From positions 1 to 49,897 of the forward strand of contig CAZWHE010000010.1 in the NCBI GenBank assembly GCA_964633825.1: 49,897 bases of DNA, written 5' to 3'. The stretch is from CAZWHE01 sp964633825. Lineage in GTDB: Bacteria > Planctomycetota > B15-G4 > CAYZWU01. Shown piece after piece: positions 1-9,237 of this stretch (positions within the stretch are counted from its first letter, which is position 1; the number at the start of each line of letters is the position of its first letter). Made by a program: the position numbers and the translations under genes. The notes under the pieces are model-generated. The model did no database searches, was not told the origin of the DNA, and saw only the letters and a program-made list of their open reading frames with translations.

Positions 1-848
1 CTGGACTGCGGCGAGGCGAGGAGGTAGCCGGGCGTGCCGAAGCCGTTCTTCTTCAGCATGAAGTGAACGTCCGAGTTGGCGGACCAGTCGCCGATCGCGT
101 AGAGCCCGGCTTCATTGCCCGGAGCACCCTGGCCGTAGTAGGTCAGGTTCGTGCCGGGAGCTTGCGGGCCGTAGAGGGTGTCAACCCAGCAAATCCATCC
201 ACTTCCAATCCACCAGGTGCCGTTGTAATTGCCGTTGGGATAGTAGATGTCGAAAGCGCTTTCACTGCCGTATCCGGGCCAGGCGCAAGCAATCCCGGTG
301 CCGCTGCCCATGGTCGGATCGCTCCAACGGGAGAGTCCCTGACCGAATTCCGGGCCGAGGACGAATTCATAACCCGAACCTTCTAGATCAACCGTGATGT
401 TCCATATCCAGCCCCAACCTGGAGGCAAGGTGGGAAATCCATAGCCGTTCGGCAGGCCTGTGAAAAGAAAGCTCGCCTCCCGAACACCGATGTTGCCCCA
501 TCCCGTGCAGTCGTCGTAGTAAGTGATGACAAAGGTTTCACCTGCCGGATCCATGTTGTTGGACGCGATGGCGAATGTGAAACCGTCGATCACTTCATCA
601 GGAAGCCCGGTCGGGCTGGGCGGCAGCTTGGCCCAGTCGAGGTTGATGTATCCGGTGTCGACACCCGACCACCAGGCCCATAATCCGCCGTCCTCCCAAA
701 TGATGTTGCTGTAGCGGGACTGCGAATCGCCCAAGCTGATCACCTGGGATTTCTCTCCCGCAATTTTTTCTGTTTCCAGCAATCCCTGCGCGAATGCGAG
801 GCCGGCGAGGGTGATTAAAAAAAATGTGATCAATCCCAGTTTCTTCAT
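1..848 (-). CDS. Exported hypothetical protein, partial (C-terminus beyond window edge)
   Basis: The frame reads without a stop from ATG at 848 to the window edge (282 codons), so the 3' end is missing. The start follows GGAGG with 5 nt spacing. It opens with MKKLG and a hydrophobic stretch ending in AFAQG, a plausible signal peptide. It is a close paralogue of the protein at 4504-5568, sharing runs such as DSQSRYSNIIW, WWSGVDTGYINLDWAKLPPS and LKKNGFGTPGYLLASPQS. It is rich in Gly, Trp and Tyr, as expected of a secreted beta-rich protein. I do not recognise a catalytic motif. It is last in a run of four minus-strand genes and is probably co-transcribed with the beta-helix gene before it. Function unknown. 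Confidence 0.85.
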   Translation of the reverse strand, partial: MKKLGLITFFLITLAGLAFAQGLLETEKIAGEKSQVISLGDSQSRYSNIIWEDGGLWAWWSGVDTGYINLDWAKLPPSPTGLPDEVIDGFTFAIASNNMDPAGETFVITYYDDCTGWGNIGVREASFLFTGLPNGYGFPTLPPGWGWIWNITVDLEGSGYEFVLGPEFGQGLSRWSDPTMGSGTGIACAWPGYGSESAFDIYYPNGNYNGTWWIGSGWICWVDTLYGPQAPGTNLTYYGQGAPGNEAGLYAIGDWSANSDVHFMLKKNGFGTPGYLLASPQS

Positions 849-901
849 GATGCCTCCATAAAGAAATCATTCCGCTTGAAAGAGCATTCACCATGATCGG
901 C

Positions 902-2650
902 TCACTGTACGACCTCAACCGTCACCGCGTTCGATTGGAAATCGAACGGGCTTTCCGTCGTGAAAGCGAAGTCGAAAAACCTTCCGACGAAATGAACCGG
1001 TATCTCGCCCGGCAGGACGTTCAGGGACGCTGTCGCTTCTCCGCTGGTATCGAGATATGCTCTGAAGTTGGAGAAAGTCGGGTTGTTGAACCATTGCAGA
1101 ATGGTGTTGAAGAAGGCGTCGCGATTCAAGGGAAGCACGCCGCCTCCGGGAAGTATCGTGCCGGGAGCCGTCCCCGTCATGCTCCCGAGAAGAAAATAAC
1201 ACCTTCTTTCGTAATCGATACCGGGCTTGAGATCGAATTGGACGGTCCCTCCGTTCTGCTGCGATAAGGTCTCGGCATCGGCCCAGAGGGAATTGATGGT
1301 AATCGGGCCGGCAGTGCGGCCGTTGTTTTCGTCGAGTTCGGCGATGAGCTCGGTCCAGTCGGCATATCCTCCGAAGAACCAGTTGCCGGGTTTGTCACCG
1401 ACGTCGACAGGAATGTCTGTTTTTGTATATGACTCACCGGGATTGAGATCGGGAACGCTGTCTTCGCCAAGCCAGATGTCGTTAAGATATATGTTTTCAT
1501 TGAAAGAAAGAAAGAAGGCGATCGCGCTGATCGAACCGCAGGGTTTGTTACCTTTATTCTCAATAGTATAGGACACTGTAATCAGAGAATTGGGATCCAG
1601 AGCAGCAGGTGTGAATAACAAGGAAGTGATTTCCAGGTCTGGACCAATATGGCTTTCATAATGGAATCCCATATCGACATATGCACTGTCTACAGTTTGG
1701 TCCGTTCTGGTCGTTTGCGAGTCCATTCCAAGATTGCTTGCCAGATCGCTGCCGACATCCACACAGGGGCTGTCCGTTCCCTGGCCGGCCGCTGTCTGGC
1801 TGAGATAGTAGTCACCATCGGAGCCTGTGACGAAAAGCGGATCGGCATTGATGTTTCCCGCTCCCGCCCAATCCCCTTTGACGTCGCAGTAGGTCACATC
1901 GGGGCTGCTGGAAGAACCGACGTAGATTTCAGGTCCGAAGGGCGCATTGTTATCATAAATGATCGTGTCGGTAATGGTCGGAGAGGAGCCGAGGCACCAT
2001 ATCCCGCCGCCGCCCAGGTATGTAACACTATTTCCGGTGATCGTGTTGTTTGAAATAGTCGGCGAGGAATCGAAGCAGCAGATCCCGCCCCCTCTTGCGA
2101 AGGTCGTGTTGATGAAAATCGCGTTGTTGATCACATTCGGGGAGGAGTCTTCGCAGTAGATCCCGCCGCCGTTCGAACCGGCCGAGTTCAGCGATATAAC
2201 GTTGTTCAATATTTCGGGAATGGAGTTGTTCAAGCAACAAATCCCGCCTCCATCAGCGGCAGCCGAGTTTCCGGTGATCGTATTACCCGTGATTGTCGGG
2301 GAAGAACCGTTCTGGCACAGAATTCCACCCGATCCATTGGATATTGTGAAACCCTCCAATATGGAGAACGTATTTTCCCCGTTTTGGAAGACGACCACGC
2401 TTCCCGTTTGATTCCCGTCGATGATGGTGATGCCAGGCCCATACTGACTCATGACCGTGATCGTCTTTCCCAGGAAATCGATGTTCTCGGCGTATGTCCC
2501 CTGGCGGACGATGATCGTGTCCCATTCGGATGCCGCGTTGATGGCCGCCTGAATCGTGGAGTAGTTGTCGGGAACATAGATCACGGCGGCATGGGCGATG
2601 CCGCCGGCGAGAAAAAGACAGATCGCGCAGAGAATAATTTCTTTCAACAT
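902..2650 (-). CDS. Exported right-handed parallel beta-helix protein with CARDB-like domain
   Basis: 582 residues. ATG at 2650 follows GGAGGAATGATCC, a good ribosome site. Residues 1-21 form a signal peptide (LAGGIAHAA), followed by a pectin-lyase-like N-terminal cap (VIYVPDNYSTIQAAINAA). Residues about 85-235 hold beta-helix coils of about 23 residues with the pattern GGGIxCxxSSPxIxxNxI. A CARDB/APHP-like beta-sandwich follows at about 335-450 (PDLEITSLLFTP, IENKGNKPCGSISA). A conserved C-terminal beta domain ends in FQSNAVTVEVVQ. Such proteins are usually surface or secreted polysaccharide-binding or adhesive proteins; no lyase active site is recognisable. It is paralogous along its length to the gene at 2674-4458, only 23 bp upstream, so the pair is likely one operon and a tandem duplication. 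Confidence 0.9.
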   Translation of the reverse strand: MLKEIILCAICLFLAGGIAHAAVIYVPDNYSTIQAAINAASEWDTIIVRQGTYAENIDFLGKTITVMSQYGPGITIIDGNQTGSVVVFQNGENTFSILEGFTISNGSGGILCQNGSSPTITGNTITGNSAAADGGGICCLNNSIPEILNNVISLNSAGSNGGGIYCEDSSPNVINNAIFINTTFARGGGICCFDSSPTISNNTITGNSVTYLGGGGIWCLGSSPTITDTIIYDNNAPFGPEIYVGSSSSPDVTYCDVKGDWAGAGNINADPLFVTGSDGDYYLSQTAAGQGTDSPCVDVGSDLASNLGMDSQTTRTDQTVDSAYVDMGFHYESHIGPDLEITSLLFTPAALDPNSLITVSYTIENKGNKPCGSISAIAFFLSFNENIYLNDIWLGEDSVPDLNPGESYTKTDIPVDVGDKPGNWFFGGYADWTELIAELDENNGRTAGPITINSLWADAETLSQQNGGTVQFDLKPGIDYERRCYFLLGSMTGTAPGTILPGGGVLPLNRDAFFNTILQWFNNPTFSNFRAYLDTSGEATASLNVLPGEIPVHFVGRFFDFAFTTESPFDFQSNAVTVEVVQ

Positions 2651-2673
2651 GGATCATTCCTCCGGATGCAGGC

Positions 2674-4458
2674 TCACGGCACGATTTCGACTGTCGCTGG
2701 GTTCGATTGAAAATCGTAGGGCTCTTCCGTCGTAAAGGCAAAGTCCAGGAAGGCTCCGATGTATTGAGCCGGTATCTCGCCCGGCTGGATGTCGAGGGTC
2801 GCCTGTGCTTCTCCGCTCATGTCGAGAAATTCCCTGAACCTGGTGAAAGTGGGGTAGTTGAACCATTTCAGAACGTAGTCGAAGAAGTAATCCCTGTTCA
2901 GGGGGAGAACGCAGCCCCCCGGCAGTGTGGTGCCGGGAAATGTCCCCGTCATGCTTCCGAGAAGGAAATACTTCCGTCTTTCATAAGCGATGCCGGGCTT
3001 GAGATCGAAATGAACAATCCCGCCGGTCTGGCTTGACAAGGTCGCGGCATCGGCCCAGAGGGAAGTAATGGTGATTTGACCGGCGGGGTAGCCATTGTCA
3101 TCGTTGGATTCAGGAACGAAATTTTTCCAATCGGCAAATCCTCCGAAGAACCAGGTGCCGGGATTATCGCCGACATTGACAGGAATGTCTGTTTTTGTAT
3201 AAGACTCTCCGGGGTTGAGGTCGGGGACGCTGTCTTCGCCAAGCCAGATGTCGTTAAGATTAATGTTTTCATCAGAAGAGAGAAAGAAGGCGATCGCGCT
3301 GATCGATCCGCAGGGTTTGTTACCTTTATTCTCGATAGTATAGGACGCTGTAATCTGAGAGTTGGGATCCAGAGCAGCCGGTGTGAATGACATAGACGTA
3401 ATTTCCAGGTTTGGGCCGCTATGGCTTTCGTAGTGGAATCCCATATCAACAAGAGACCTGTCGGCAATTTGATCCGTTCTTGTCGTTCGCGAGTTCATTC
3501 CCAAATTATGGGCCGAATCGCTGCCGGCATCCATGCAGGGGCTATCCATTCCCTGTCCGGCTGCTGTCTGGCTGAGGTAATAGTCGCCGTCGGGACTTGT
3601 AACGAACAGCGGATCGGCGTTGATATTTCCCGTTCCCGTCCATCCCCCCTTGATGTCGCAGTAAGTAATATCCGGATTGCTCGAGTAAAAGACGTAGATC
3701 TCAGGTCCTATGGCCGCGTTGTTGTTCCAGATGATCGAATCGGTAATGGTTGGATGACACATTGTGCTACAGCAAATCCCTCCGCCACGACCGTGACCGT
3801 CTGTCACCGTGTTTCCGACTAGGGTGTTTCCTGCAATGGATGGATATGGGGAACCGTAGCAGAATATCCCTCCACCAATATATACCGCCGTGTTTTCGGC
3901 AATGATGTTATTGGCGATTAACGCTGAAGAGCAGTTGCAGTAGATTCCGCTACCAGTATTTGCTACCGTGTTTTTTGCGATGATGTTATTGGCGATTATC
4001 GGAGAAGAGTCGTCGCAGTAGATCCCGCCGCCGCTGCTACAATCACTGTTCCAGGCAATCGTATTGCCGGTAATGGTTGGAGAGGAACCGTTCAAACATA
4101 AGATTCCTCCGCCGCAGTATGACCAAGAATAAAGCAACGTCCCCGAACCATTGCTGATGGTGAAACCCTCCAGCACCGAATCCTGGCTTTCCCCGCTTTG
4201 AAAGGCGACCACGCTTCCTGTCCGGCTCCCGTCGATGATGGTGACATCCGGTCCCGACTCGCTTGTGACCGTGATCGCTTTACCCAGAAAGTCGATGTTT
4301 TCAACATATGTCCCCTGACGGACGATGATCGTGTCGCCGTTCACGGCGGCATCGATGGCGTCCTGTATTGTGGGGTGGTTGTCGGGGACATAGAGAGTCG
4401 CGGCGTGGGTAATGCCGCCGGTGAGAAGACACAAGCAGACGATGGCTCCCTTTAACAT
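2674..4458 (-). CDS. Exported right-handed parallel beta-helix protein with CARDB-like domain (paralogue)
   Basis: 594 residues from ATG at 4458, chosen because GAGGAAC lies just upstream and the protein then opens with a signal peptide (MLKGAIVCLCLLTGGITHAA). The frame also has an ATG at 4503, which would put a poor leader before the signal peptide. Order is the same as in the neighbouring paralogue: helix cap (LYVPDNHPTIQDAIDAA), coils of the form GGGIYCDDSSPII, GSGIYCNCS and GGGIFCYGS, then the CARDB-like domain (IENKGNKPCGSISA) and a C-terminal domain ending FQSNPATVEIVP. It carries an extra insert in the early coils (TLLYSWSYCGGG). A secreted or surface role is inferred from the family. 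The substrate is unknown. Confidence 0.9.
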   Translation of the reverse strand: MLKGAIVCLCLLTGGITHAATLYVPDNHPTIQDAIDAAVNGDTIIVRQGTYVENIDFLGKAITVTSESGPDVTIIDGSRTGSVVAFQSGESQDSVLEGFTISNGSGTLLYSWSYCGGGILCLNGSSPTITGNTIAWNSDCSSGGGIYCDDSSPIIANNIIAKNTVANTGSGIYCNCSSALIANNIIAENTAVYIGGGIFCYGSPYPSIAGNTLVGNTVTDGHGRGGGICCSTMCHPTITDSIIWNNNAAIGPEIYVFYSSNPDITYCDIKGGWTGTGNINADPLFVTSPDGDYYLSQTAAGQGMDSPCMDAGSDSAHNLGMNSRTTRTDQIADRSLVDMGFHYESHSGPNLEITSMSFTPAALDPNSQITASYTIENKGNKPCGSISAIAFFLSSDENINLNDIWLGEDSVPDLNPGESYTKTDIPVNVGDNPGTWFFGGFADWKNFVPESNDDNGYPAGQITITSLWADAATLSSQTGGIVHFDLKPGIAYERRKYFLLGSMTGTFPGTTLPGGCVLPLNRDYFFDYVLKWFNYPTFTRFREFLDMSGEAQATLDIQPGEIPAQYIGAFLDFAFTTEEPYDFQSNPATVEIVP

Positions 4459-4503
4459 GGATCGTTCCTCCCATTTTCTTTGGTTCGGCACGCAGTCGAT
4501 CAC

Positions 4504-5568
4504 TTAATTACTCCTTACACCGTTGGACATGTCGACTGGGATGACGGGGTTCATGTTGGTCAGGACGCCTTGGAAGTAGGCCGTTGTGTTTGCGTACTGC
4601 GCCGGCACGGTGAGAAAGTAGCGGCAGTAATCACCCCACGTGTCGTCGGTCATGAGCCAGGGGGATCCGCCGGCCAATCTCCCGACCAGCCGGGTGATGT
4701 CGTGTGGGGGTGGAATGTACTGGTTCGCTGACTGCGGTGAAGCGAGGAGATAACCGGGCGTGCCGAAGCCGTTCTTCTTCAGCATGAAGTGGACATCCGC
4801 GTTCCAGTCGCCGATGACGTAGAGCCCGGCGTCGTTGCCCTGGGATCCCTGGCCGTAGTAGGACAGGTTCGTGCCCGGTGCCTGGGGGCCGAAGAGGATT
4901 CGCGGAAAGAAAGCCCAGTTCCAACTGCCGAACCACCACGTACCGTTGTACCTACCACTAGGATAGTAGATATCAAAAGCATTCTCACTGCCGGGGCCGC
5001 CCAGGCTAACGGCAATACCAGTGGCGCCCATGGTCGGGACGCTCCACCGGGAGAGTCCCCCGCCGAATTCCGGGCCAAGGACGAACTCGTAACCCGAACC
5101 CTCGAGATCGACTGTTGTAGTCCAAATCCAACCGTAACCTGGGGGTAGTGTGGGTAGTCCATAACCATTCGGCAGGCCGGTGAAAAGAAAGCTCGCCTCC
5201 AGAATCCCCATGCTGCCCCATCCCGTACAGTCGTCATAGTAAGTGACGACAAAGGTTTCACCGGCCGGGTCCATATTGTTCGATCCGATGCTGAACGTGA
5301 AACCGTCGATCACTTCATCAGGAAGCCCGGTCGGGCTGGGAGGCAGCTTGGCCCAGTCGAGGTTGATGTATCCGGTGTCGACACCCGACCACCAGGATTG
5401 AATTTGGGTGTCCTGCCAAATAATGTTGCTGTAACGGGACTGCGAATCGCCCAGGCTGATCACCTGGAATTTCTGTCCTGCGATCTTTTTTGTTTCCAGC
5501 AGTCCCTGTCCGACAGCGAGGCCGGCGAGGGTGATTGTGAAAAGTATGATCCATCCCAGTTTCTTCAT
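4504..5568 (-). CDS. Exported hypothetical protein (paralogue of the protein at the window start)
   Basis: 354 residues from ATG at 5568, chosen because GGAGGAAATCAG precedes it and the product then starts MKKLGWIILFTITLAGLAVGQG, a signal peptide. An in-frame start at 5652 would add 28 residues before this peptide and has no better ribosome site. The mature protein has many Gly, Trp and Tyr residues and a central part with GLPNGYGLPTLPPGYGWIW. Its last 80 residues (GRLAGGSPWLMTDDTWGDY) show what is missing from the truncated copy at 1-848. First gene of the run 5568 to 1, with a 45-bp gap to the next. No known domain recognised; secretion is the only supported inference. Confidence 0.87.
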   Translation of the reverse strand: MKKLGWIILFTITLAGLAVGQGLLETKKIAGQKFQVISLGDSQSRYSNIIWQDTQIQSWWSGVDTGYINLDWAKLPPSPTGLPDEVIDGFTFSIGSNNMDPAGETFVVTYYDDCTGWGSMGILEASFLFTGLPNGYGLPTLPPGYGWIWTTTVDLEGSGYEFVLGPEFGGGLSRWSVPTMGATGIAVSLGGPGSENAFDIYYPSGRYNGTWWFGSWNWAFFPRILFGPQAPGTNLSYYGQGSQGNDAGLYVIGDWNADVHFMLKKNGFGTPGYLLASPQSANQYIPPPHDITRLVGRLAGGSPWLMTDDTWGDYCRYFLTVPAQYANTTAYFQGVLTNMNPVIPVDMSNGVRSN

Positions 5569-5782
5569 CTGATTTCCTCCCGGAAGAGCGGCAGCCACCA
5601 AAATACATTCGAAGAGCGTCAAAGGACGAACAATCCGGAATCGCCCGATCACCGGTTCTTTTCAGGGGTTACGGGTAGCCGGCGTTGAAAACAAGGGAAG
5701 AGGGAATCTTGAACCCAGGCTCCTCTTCAAGAAGTGAAACGACATGGCGAGCCCGGTTTTTCAGGGATTTTATTTTTTTTGA

Positions 5783-5820
5783 GGGGGACACAATACGTAG
5801 CAATACGTATTGTGTCCCCC
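5783..5820. repeat. Perfect 17-bp palindrome with GCAA loop
   Basis: Arms at 5783-5799 (GGGGGACACAATACGTA) and 5804-5820 are perfect reverse complements around a 4-nt loop, GCAA on the plus strand. It lies 7 bp past the stop of the sigma-factor gene at 5828-9163. On the minus strand the hairpin is followed by A-rich, not T-rich, sequence, so it is not a classical intrinsic terminator for that gene. The arm recurs with one mismatch at 9238-9254, on the other side of the same gene. Ends of the form GGGGACACAA...TTGTGTCCCC suggest a dispersed REP-like or miniature mobile element; this is inference. Confidence 0.8.
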
Positions 5821-5827
5821 TTCCGGC

Positions 5828-8800
5828 CTATTGCGCGGGATGCATCTCGACGCGGACCGTGCCGGCCTTGCCCGCTTCGAGGAAGACCGAAACGGTTTGG
5901 TCCTCGAAGCCCTTCGCTTTGACCGTCATGTTCACCGCTCCAAGGGGCAGCGTGTAGCAGCGGCATTTTCCGAGCGAAAGGGTTTTGCGTTCGTTGTATT
6001 CGAGCTTCCGGCTCTCGCAGAAGACGGAAAAGAATTGAACGTGCTTGCCCTCCGCGTCCACGACCTCCACGTCAAGCACGCCCGAAGGCTCGAGCCGGAT
6101 CTCGCCCACGTCGAGGTCCCGGCCGTCCGCCAGATAAAACGGTTCCGACTTGTGATTTTCGAAGCCTCGCGCAGCGACATAAAGATAGTATTCCCCTCCC
6201 GGAAGACCGGCCAGCTCGAATCGCGGTCCCCTGCGGCCGCCCTGAATCTCGTTGACCAGCTCGTCCGTGTCGGCGTTGTAAAGATAAATCCACCAGACCG
6301 GTCCGTCATCACTGAAGGTCACCCCCGAGAGCTTGTCCACGAGGGTTCCGGAAACTTTGCCCTCCTGCAGGACCAGGTCGAGCGTGAAGGGGCTCTCCTC
6401 ATCCTCCGAGACGTCGAGATCGGGAAACTCGAACTCACCCCCATTCGAAAGGGTGACGTTGACCGACCAGCGTCCCGGTTTGAATTGGTCGATTTTGAAG
6501 CGGCCTTCCGTGTCCGTTGTCACGGAGAAATAGACATCCTTGCCCGGTGGCGCATCGAGGCTTGCCAAGTCAAAGAAAAAGAGGTGCGCGCCCGGCAGGG
6601 GGCGCCCGCCGGGATAGGTCAGGCTTCCGATCAAGCAAAGGACCCCCCGGTCCTTTTCGAGCTCGGAATATGCAATGGGAAGCTCGAAGGTCTCGCCGGC
6701 CGCTATCGTGAAGGGCCGTTTCAGCGGCTTCATTCCCTTGATCACGATCTCGGCGGTGTAGCTTTCCGGTTTCAGCGAACGCTTGATCATGCACGATCCG
6801 TCGGCGCCGATTTTTTCCCCGAAACGGTGCGAGCTCGATGCGCCCTCTCTGTTCAGGAAGACCTTGAATTCCCTGTTGCACAGGTCGTCGAAACCGGAAA
6901 GGACCATGGAAAGGGTCCCGCCCAAAGAAACCTCGATCCGCATCTCTTCGATGACCTGTCCCTTCTCCAGCGTCACCCGCGGTATGCGCGGAGAAGGGTA
7001 GCCCGTTATGCTGCACGAAATGCTGTAAACTCCGGGCGGCATTCCTCTCAGGCAGAATTTGCCGTCCAGCTCGGTCCTGCACAGGTAGCTCTTGTACGGC
7101 GGGTTGGATTCGATGGCCATTATCGACGCCGGCTCGGTATTCACCGGCGCTCCGGTCAGCGCATCGATCACGGTGCCGCTGATCACGCCCCCCCCGATGC
7201 GGATGTCTCTTTCGACGGTTCCGGGCCTGTCGAATGCGATGTCGTCCCAAGCGACTTTGACGCTGTAGTTGGGAAACACGATCGAGACCTGGTACTCTTT
7301 CGAGAGAAGCTTTCTCAGGACGAACCGTCCCTGCGAATCGGTTTTCGCCAGATGGTCCCGGTCGTACCTGGGATAATCCTGGTAATTCCTGTTGAACAGA
7401 TTGATCGTTGCGCCCGGGACGATGCTGCCGTCGTAATCATAGAGGGCGCCGCGCCATGTGATGTGCTCGGGCATGGGACCGAAAACGACCTCCAACCCCC
7501 TGTCGATGATTTCCACGTTTTTCGACTCGCTCGTGAAATTGATCGATTCCTCGGTCTCGTTCGGCGGCGGCATCGCTTCCATATGGATCCAGCCCGGCGG
7601 GACCGGGGCGGTCAGGAAGGAGCCGTCCGATTCGGTCAGCACGGTCCGCGCGTAGGGCATGGCCGGGCCCCACATCTTGACGGCAACACGAGCGACCGGT
7701 TTCCCGTCGTCGTCGTAAGCCCTGCCGTGCAAACGAAACCCCGGCTTGAGTCGGATCTCGACCGGTTCTTCATCGTTCGTGTCCGTCTCGACGAATCCTT
7801 CGGCAAAGTCGGGGTGAAGGGCGGCCAGGGTCTGTTTCCCTTTTTTCAGTCCTTGAAGAATGAAACAGCCCTCCTCGTCGGTCGTCGCGTGGACGTAGTA
7901 CTCGCCGTGTCCCAACAAGAGCCAGTCCAAGCCCCATCGGCCCGGGCTTTCGGTCGAACAGACGATGACGTCCGGCAGGGGACGGCCGGTTTTCTGTTCG
8001 ACCACGCGGCCGGAAACCGTCTGTGAGGGGTCGAGCTCGATCAGAAGGCCCGACACCCCTTTTCGATCGGCGATTTCGAAGTTGGTTCTTCGATCCAGGT
8101 AGCGGGAAGACCGGATCCAGATGCGGTGGCGCCCTTCCATTTCCAAGGGAAAGGAAAATCGGCCCTGTTGATCAGCCACCGTTTCGTGAACAACCGTGAT
8201 CCAGGCGGGGCCTTTTTGGGTGTGGCGATCGATCTCGAGATCGAAAACAGGGACAGGGCCGCCCGTCTTCTTGTCGATCACTTGTCCCGAAACAAAAAAA
8301 CCGGCGGGCTGAACGATTTCCTTTGCCGGCCTTTCGACCTCTTCGCCGGCGAGGTCCGGCCCGTTTTCTTTCCTGTCGGGTCGGATTTCTTTCGACACTA
8401 TTTCGCGCCCGGTTTTTACGTCTTCCACGACGGGCGCCGGTGTGGCCGATCCGTTACCGCCGTCGCTCAGCACCTGCCAGAGGACCGTGCAGGCTCCGGC
8501 GATGAGGAGAGCGGCGGCGCCGATTTTGATTTTCGTGCTCATGGCAATCACTCCGGTGACGACATTGGCTGATCCGGCTGCCGCTGCTGCGGCAGGTCCC
8601 GCGGCCGCGGCGGCCGAAGAAGCTCCCACCTTCAATCCCGCGATCGGAGCGAGAGCGAGACACCACGCTCCCCTGTCATTGCCGAACTCGGCATCGAGAC
8701 GCTCGCGCAGCTTGGCGAGTCCCCTTTTGAGCCGGGTCTTGACCGTTTCCACCGGGATAGCGAGACGGGCCGCGATCTCGCGGGGAGGGAGGTCCTCGTA

Positions 8801-9163
8801 GAAACGGAGCAGGACGGCGCTGCGATAAGCCTTTTCCAGGGCCAGGACCTCGTCGATGACGCGGCGCCGCAGGGCTTCTCGTTCGTAGATTTCGGACGCC
8901 GACGGCACGGCTTCGGGAGCGGCGGCGGCTTTCTCTCTCTCGGCGCGTTTTTTATCGACGCGGCGCGTCATGAAAGCGAAGTTGCGCGCCACCCTGGCGA
9001 GCCACGCGGGAAGCGCCTCCGAGATTCGGGGCGGGCGCTCCAATGCGGCCAGCCACGTCTGCTGGGCCACGTCGTCCGCGCTCTGATCGTCGAGCACGAG
9101 CCGCCGCGCCAGGACCCGCACGAAATCTCCGTGCGCCAGAAGTGACTCGGGTTCGATCGGCAC
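5828..9163 (-). CDS. Membrane-tethered ECF sigma factor with C-terminal carboxypeptidase-regulatory-like repeats
   Basis: 1111 residues; GTG start at 9163 fixed by AGGAGG 5 nt upstream. Residues about 8-70 match sigma region 2 (DDQSADDVAQQTWLAALE) and 105-156 region 4 with a helix-turn-helix (LPPREIAARLAIPVETVKTR). An Ala/Gly linker (180-200) leads to one membrane segment at about 212-232. The remaining roughly 880 residues hold about eight beta-sandwich units of the CarboxypepD_reg type, each opening like VSGQVIDKKTGGPVP, VSGRVVEQKTGRPLP or ISGTVIDALTGAPVN. The N-terminus should bind core RNA polymerase in the cytoplasm while the repeats lie outside the membrane. No separate anti-sigma gene is adjacent. 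Comparable sigma factors with long C-terminal extensions are known in Planctomycetota. The target promoters and the sensed signal are unknown. Confidence 0.9.
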   Translation of the reverse strand: MPIEPESLLAHGDFVRVLARRLVLDDQSADDVAQQTWLAALERPPRISEALPAWLARVARNFAFMTRRVDKKRAEREKAAAAPEAVPSASEIYEREALRRRVIDEVLALEKAYRSAVLLRFYEDLPPREIAARLAIPVETVKTRLKRGLAKLRERLDAEFGNDRGAWCLALAPIAGLKVGASSAAAAAGPAAAAAAGSANVVTGVIAMSTKIKIGAAALLIAGACTVLWQVLSDGGNGSATPAPVVEDVKTGREIVSKEIRPDRKENGPDLAGEEVERPAKEIVQPAGFFVSGQVIDKKTGGPVPVFDLEIDRHTQKGPAWITVVHETVADQQGRFSFPLEMEGRHRIWIRSSRYLDRRTNFEIADRKGVSGLLIELDPSQTVSGRVVEQKTGRPLPDVIVCSTESPGRWGLDWLLLGHGEYYVHATTDEEGCFILQGLKKGKQTLAALHPDFAEGFVETDTNDEEPVEIRLKPGFRLHGRAYDDDGKPVARVAVKMWGPAMPYARTVLTESDGSFLTAPVPPGWIHMEAMPPPNETEESINFTSESKNVEIIDRGLEVVFGPMPEHITWRGALYDYDGSIVPGATINLFNRNYQDYPRYDRDHLAKTDSQGRFVLRKLLSKEYQVSIVFPNYSVKVAWDDIAFDRPGTVERDIRIGGGVISGTVIDALTGAPVNTEPASIMAIESNPPYKSYLCRTELDGKFCLRGMPPGVYSISCSITGYPSPRIPRVTLEKGQVIEEMRIEVSLGGTLSMVLSGFDDLCNREFKVFLNREGASSSHRFGEKIGADGSCMIKRSLKPESYTAEIVIKGMKPLKRPFTIAAGETFELPIAYSELEKDRGVLCLIGSLTYPGGRPLPGAHLFFFDLASLDAPPGKDVYFSVTTDTEGRFKIDQFKPGRWSVNVTLSNGGEFEFPDLDVSEDEESPFTLDLVLQEGKVSGTLVDKLSGVTFSDDGPVWWIYLYNADTDELVNEIQGGRRGPRFELAGLPGGEYYLYVAARGFENHKSEPFYLADGRDLDVGEIRLEPSGVLDVEVVDAEGKHVQFFSVFCESRKLEYNERKTLSLGKCRCYTLPLGAVNMTVKAKGFEDQTVSVFLEAGKAGTVRVEMHPAQ

Positions 9164-9237
9164 AGCGCCTCCTCTTGGGAACGTCTCTTTGCGGCTCTAT
9201 AATAAAGGATGATACCGAACCGGAATCGGGTTCAAAA

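Noticed and set aside
5783..5820. Intrinsic terminator of the sigma-factor gene
   Set aside because: The stem is strong, but on the minus strand it is followed by A-rich sequence, not a T-run, so a repeat element is the better call.
5810..8026. A 738-codon open frame on the plus strand opposite the sigma-factor repeats
   Set aside because: Composition is that of an antisense shadow and the start falls in the palindrome at 5783-5820; the minus frame has clear repeated domains.
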